Assembly: GCA_001874365.1 (NCBI GenBank)
Contig: MPDF01000020.1
Location: forward strand, 1-33,659
Length of the DNA: 33,659 bases
Direction: 5' to 3'
From: Gammaproteobacteria bacterium MedPE
GTDB taxonomy: Bacteria; Pseudomonadota; Gammaproteobacteria; Enterobacterales; Psychrobiaceae
Below are positions 30,860 to 33,659 of this stretch, piece after piece. Every line of letters begins with the position of its first letter. The stretch's first letter is position 1. The notes under the pieces are model-generated. The model saw nothing but the letters and a program-made list of their open reading frames with translations. It searched no databases and was not told the DNA's origin. The translations under genes were made by a program, and so were the position numbers.

Positions 30860-30964
30860 AGCTTGTAGCACATCAGCTACAAGCTTAAAAGAATTCAAGA
30901 TTGCGATGAGGATAATCGCAATCCAACACCCAATGATTGATAGTCAGGATAAGAAACTATCAAT
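30860..30964 (+). promoter_or_regulatory. Three consecutive hairpins before apbE, two with AGGA loops
   Basis: Hairpin 1 is AGCTTGTAGC / GCTACAAGCT (30860-30885, loop ACATCA). Hairpin 2 is GATTGCGA / TCGCAATC (30899-30923, loop TGAGGATAA). Hairpin 3 is ATTGATAGT / ACTATCAAT (30936-30964, loop CAGGATAAGAA). All stems are perfect and none has a T run. AGGA in two loops about 37 bases apart resembles paired CsrA/RsmA binding sites in an mRNA leader. Confidence 0.55.
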
Positions 30965-30979
30965 ACCAAGAGCAACATT

Positions 30980-32416
30980 ATGTTTTATCGACTATTAATT
31001 TTATTGGTTGCCTTACCACTAAGTCACCAAGTCTTTGCAACGAAAACCAATGCACAAGTGAATGGTGTGTTAGGGACATCTTTTGATATTACGCTCTATG
31101 GCATTGAGGAGCCTCAGTCTCATGCGGCTATTAGTTCATTACTTAGCCATATTAACAATTTAGAAAATACGTTATCTACATGGCGTAAAGACAGTGAAAT
31201 TAGTCAGTTCAATCGACTCAAACAACTTAATGGTATGTCAGAACATTTAGTGCAAGTACTTAATCTTTGTCATCAATGGGAAAATCAGAGCCAACAACAT
31301 TTTAGCTGTCGAATAGGCAAGATTCACAAACAGTGGCAACAGGCAGTCACGACACAAGTGCTACCCAACCGGATTGCCATGCGACGATTAGCTCGCGACA
31401 TCATCAAAACACCGATGTTCAACTTTAATACAAAGCAATCGGCAATCATCCAATCGCATATTGTCTATGACGTTTCTGCACTTGCTAAAGGCTATATTCT
31501 TGACGATGCTATCAAGTTCATTCGAGCGCATTCACCCAAGGTGACCGGGATTAAACTTAACATTGGTGGTGACCTTGTTTTTTGGGGTAAAAAAAGCCCA
31601 GACTCAATGTGGAATGCGGCAATCGGCCAACATAACCTCATGAACGACAATGATCAATCAACGATTATTTCTATCAGCGAAGGTGCTATTGCTCATAGTG
31701 GCATGGGTGAGCGCGACTTTAGGATAAACCGACGTCAATTTAGTCATATTTTAGCGCCTAAAGAAGGTTGGCCGATTGATACACCGCATAGCGTTAGTGT
31801 CTACGCACGTGACGCAACAACAGCGGATGCTGCTGCAACCATGCTAAGTAATATGGACATTGCAAACGCCATAGACTGGGTTAATAAGCAACAAGATCTA
31901 GAAGCCCTATTTCAAGCCGCTGATGGGCAGAAATATTGGTCTAACAATTGGCAAGCGTTAGTTAAAACAAAATCTAATCAACCGCTAACTCGAATGACTG
32001 TTGACTACCAAATACCGCAGTTTAGTGGCACTGACTATGAACGGCCCTATCTCGCAATATGGTTAACAGATAAAAATAACCAGTTTATTCGTCAGTTGCT
32101 ATTACTAGGTAGTTCAAATCGTTGGGCTCAAGAAAACAAACGCTGGTGGCGAAACATCGGCAGAAAAAATGACAGTATGCTCGATGCACTAGCAAAGCCG
32201 ACTCGTCGCCCTGGCCACTACAGTCTGCAATGGGACGGCTTTGATTTTAATCATAACATTGTTGAACAAGAGCATTTGGTGCTGCATGTAGAAGCCTCTC
32301 GTGAACACGGCGGACACGATTACCAACGCATAACAATAGATTTAGCAACCAATTCACCGATGAGCCTTAACGGCGTCGGCGAAATTGGAAAAACGGTTGT
32401 CACCATTAACCAATAA
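30980..32416 (+). CDS. apbE: FAD:protein FMN transferase (ApbE) fused to a DUF2271 domain
   Basis: ApbE attaches FMN from FAD to Thr/Ser of extracytoplasmic redox proteins. The 478-residue precursor has a signal peptide ending near VFA (residue 20) with no lipobox. The ApbE domain (about 25-330) keeps DVSALAKGY (164-172), NIGGD (194-198) and TADAAAT (281-287, the Mg-site region). The usual HIIDPxTG is HILAPKEG (256-263), with Asp replaced by Ala. Residues about 338-470 match DUF2271 (YLAIWLTDKNNQFIRQLLLLG, RPGHYSLQWDG). The typical stand-alone enzyme is about 330-350 residues. Its flavinylation target is not evident in this window. Confidence 0.88.
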   Translation: MFYRLLILLVALPLSHQVFATKTNAQVNGVLGTSFDITLYGIEEPQSHAAISSLLSHINNLENTLSTWRKDSEISQFNRLKQLNGMSEHLVQVLNLCHQWENQSQQHFSCRIGKIHKQWQQAVTTQVLPNRIAMRRLARDIIKTPMFNFNTKQSAIIQSHIVYDVSALAKGYILDDAIKFIRAHSPKVTGIKLNIGGDLVFWGKKSPDSMWNAAIGQHNLMNDNDQSTIISISEGAIAHSGMGERDFRINRRQFSHILAPKEGWPIDTPHSVSVYARDATTADAAATMLSNMDIANAIDWVNKQQDLEALFQAADGQKYWSNNWQALVKTKSNQPLTRMTVDYQIPQFSGTDYERPYLAIWLTDKNNQFIRQLLLLGSSNRWAQENKRWWRNIGRKNDSMLDALAKPTRRPGHYSLQWDGFDFNHNIVEQEHLVLHVEASREHGGHDYQRITIDLATNSPMSLNGVGEIGKTVVTINQ

Positions 32417-32423
32417 TTTTATC

Positions 32424-32455
32424 TGTTCTCAAAGCCATTAACTTGATTGAGAACA
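32424..32455 (+). other. Hairpin after apbE
   Basis: TGTTCTCAA (32424-32432) and TTGAGAACA (32447-32455) form a 9-bp perfect stem with a 14-base loop, eight bases after the apbE stop. No T run follows. It may attenuate or stabilise rather than fully terminate transcription before the receptor gene. Confidence 0.4.
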
Positions 32456-32522
32456 AACGCCCTGTGCCTAATCACATGACGCGCTGATTAACTGGTGAAA
32501 TGACTCCACAAACAACATTAAA

Positions 32523-32537
32523 TACGAATCATTCGTA
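32523..32537. promoter_or_regulatory. Perfect 7-1-7 palindrome upstream of the receptor gene
   Basis: TACGAATCATTCGTA is a perfect 15-bp palindrome with the 7-1-7 geometry of a Fur box. It matches the Fur consensus at only 8 of 14 positions but shares 10 of 15 bases with the Fur-like box at 29040-29054. It lies 27 bases before the receptor ATG and may be a second operator for the same or a related regulator. Confidence 0.4.
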
Positions 32538-32564
32538 CTACATTTAACTTTAAGGTACTATACT

Positions 32565-33659
32565 ATGTTCAAAACTACACCGACGCTACTGGCGGTTGCA
32601 GTCAGTTTATTGATTGCCCAACCTACATTTGCCAACAATGAATTACAAAAAACAACTGTTAAAGACGATAAATCGAAAACAGTGTCAACCAAGAAGAAAA
32701 CAATTACCAGTGCTGATATTGATAAAGAAATGCAAGGTGATATCTACGATGCAACTCGTTATATCGCTGGTGTCGATGTTGCAAACACCGGCAATCGCTT
32801 TGGCGCAAATGGTTTTAATATTCGCGGCATGGAAGGTGATGCAGTCGCAATCACTGTCGATGGTTTATCCCAAGGTGAAAGCTTAAACCCACCAAGTTTT
32901 AGCCGTTATGGCATGTTTAGTTCCACACGTAATGGTGTTGACCCTGAAAGCATGAAAACAGTTACCATTGTAAAAGGTGCAAACTCTGTCACCGCTGGTA
33001 GCGGCGCTTTAGGCGGCGCGGTAATGTACGTCACTAAGGATGCAAAAGACTTTTTATCAAGCGATGCTAACGCATTCAATGGCAATGTAAAACTTGGCTT
33101 TGATGGTCGCAGTGATGAGCAACTAGTGAGTGTTAGCCTAGCGAAACGCTTTGGTGATTTCGAGGCTCTTGCAATTTTAACATCTCGTGAAGGCAATGAA
33201 ACGAAAGCGCATTCTGATGGTTTAGACATCTTAGGTAATGCACGTGGCATTTCTGATCCCCTTGATAAATCACAAACTAATGTCTTATTGAAATTAAACT
33301 ATCAATTAAACGACGCGATGAACATTGGTCTTGTATTTGAAGATTATGACAAAAATAGCCAAGGACAATCGTTGTCACGTGAATCATCGACCTATAGTGG
33401 CTTTCGATTTGACGATGATTCGACGCGTGAACGCATCGGCATTACCTTTAATTGGCAGGCAAACAATGCCGCGTTTGATGAACTAGAGTTAAAATTCAAT
33501 AACCAAGAAGTCTTCACCAGTGGCGTTACCTCATTTGATTACACAAGTCGCGGCGCAACTTATTTGCGCATCGAAGATCGTAACTACCTACAGGACATGA
33601 CGAATTTTAGCGCCGATTTATCGAAAGTCATAGCCAATGGTAATACGACACATAACATC
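32565..33659 (+). CDS. TonB-dependent outer-membrane receptor, N-terminal part
   Basis: The frame is open for 365 codons to the window end. A signal peptide (MFKTTPTLLAVAVSLLIAQP, cleavage after about residue 23) precedes a plug domain with NGFNIRGMEGDAVAITVDGL (about 85-104) and TVTIVKGANSVTAGSGALGGAV (about 129-150). Beta-strands of the barrel then begin (NVKLGFDGR..., alternating polar/hydrophobic). The plug motifs resemble the hemoglobin/transferrin/lactoferrin receptor group more than siderophore receptors, so heme or a protein-bound iron source is plausible. AAGG lies nine bases before the ATG. I see no obvious TonB box. The 3' end is outside the window. Confidence 0.9.
   Translation, partial: MFKTTPTLLAVAVSLLIAQPTFANNELQKTTVKDDKSKTVSTKKKTITSADIDKEMQGDIYDATRYIAGVDVANTGNRFGANGFNIRGMEGDAVAITVDGLSQGESLNPPSFSRYGMFSSTRNGVDPESMKTVTIVKGANSVTAGSGALGGAVMYVTKDAKDFLSSDANAFNGNVKLGFDGRSDEQLVSVSLAKRFGDFEALAILTSREGNETKAHSDGLDILGNARGISDPLDKSQTNVLLKLNYQLNDAMNIGLVFEDYDKNSQGQSLSRESSTYSGFRFDDDSTRERIGITFNWQANNAAFDELELKFNNQEVFTSGVTSFDYTSRGATYLRIEDRNYLQDMTNFSADLSKVIANGNTTHNI

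Noticed and set aside
32559-32564. TATACT directly before the receptor ATG as a -10 element
   Set aside because: Transcription from it would start inside the coding region and omit the ribosome binding site.
32614-32886. 90-codon open frame on the plus strand inside the receptor gene
   Set aside because: It is out of frame with the receptor frame (32565 to the window end), which has a signal peptide and clear plug motifs. Its own translation is low-complexity without recognisable features.
32906-33250. 114-codon open frame on the minus strand
   Set aside because: It is antisense to the TonB receptor plug and early barrel, and its Ser/Pro-rich translation is typical of shadow frames.

Overview
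The window looks like a moderately AT-rich chromosomal segment from a marine gammaproteobacterium. I infer Alteromonadales, possibly Colwelliaceae or a Thalassotalea-like genus, from gene order and protein character; I could not compare it with any database. I see no tRNA, rRNA, CRISPR array, prophage, transposase or attachment site. The genes are densely packed, and no gap between genes exceeds about 220 bases.

Bases 1-14,000 hold a conserved housekeeping block that resembles the E. coli region rarA-lolA-ftsK-lrp-trxB-...-aat-infA-clpA-clpS-cspD. On the minus strand lie crcB (cut by the window edge), rarA, lolA, ftsK and lrp. Alanine dehydrogenase (ald) is divergent from lrp and is followed by trxB. 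After a small exported protein come aat and bpt, which attach destabilising N-terminal residues, then infA. Opposing these are clpS and clpA, which recognise and unfold N-degron substrates, with cspD divergent from clpS. Most of the N-degron pathway except ClpP therefore sits within about 4.5 kb.

Bases 13,390-18,580 carry a second conserved block, rluE-mnmA-hflD-purB-roxA, covering rRNA and tRNA modification, purine synthesis and ribosomal-protein hydroxylation. The icd and nudJ genes often found in this neighbourhood are missing. A good CRP-like operator lies just before mnmA.

Bases 18,750-29,000 are a metabolic and signalling mixture: leucine dehydrogenase, a PAS/GGDEF/EAL cyclic-di-GMP protein, a DUF1285 protein, a YdiJ-type D-2-hydroxyglutarate dehydrogenase, a Pmp3/YqaE membrane peptide, an RlmI-like methyltransferase, a 4-oxalocrotonate tautomerase, an EamA transporter and an alpha/beta hydrolase.

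Bases 29,039-33,659 (window end) are the most interesting part. A promoter overlapped by a strong Fur-like box drives a run of four same-strand genes for exported proteins: a DUF4198 protein, a duplicated eight-EF-hand protein, an ApbE flavin transferase fused to DUF2271, and a TonB-dependent receptor cut by the window edge. Between the EF-hand gene and apbE are three consecutive hairpins, two of which show AGGA in the loop as CsrA/RsmA sites do. I read this as an iron-responsive cell-envelope system for metal or heme uptake with a flavin redox component. That function is inferred, not shown.
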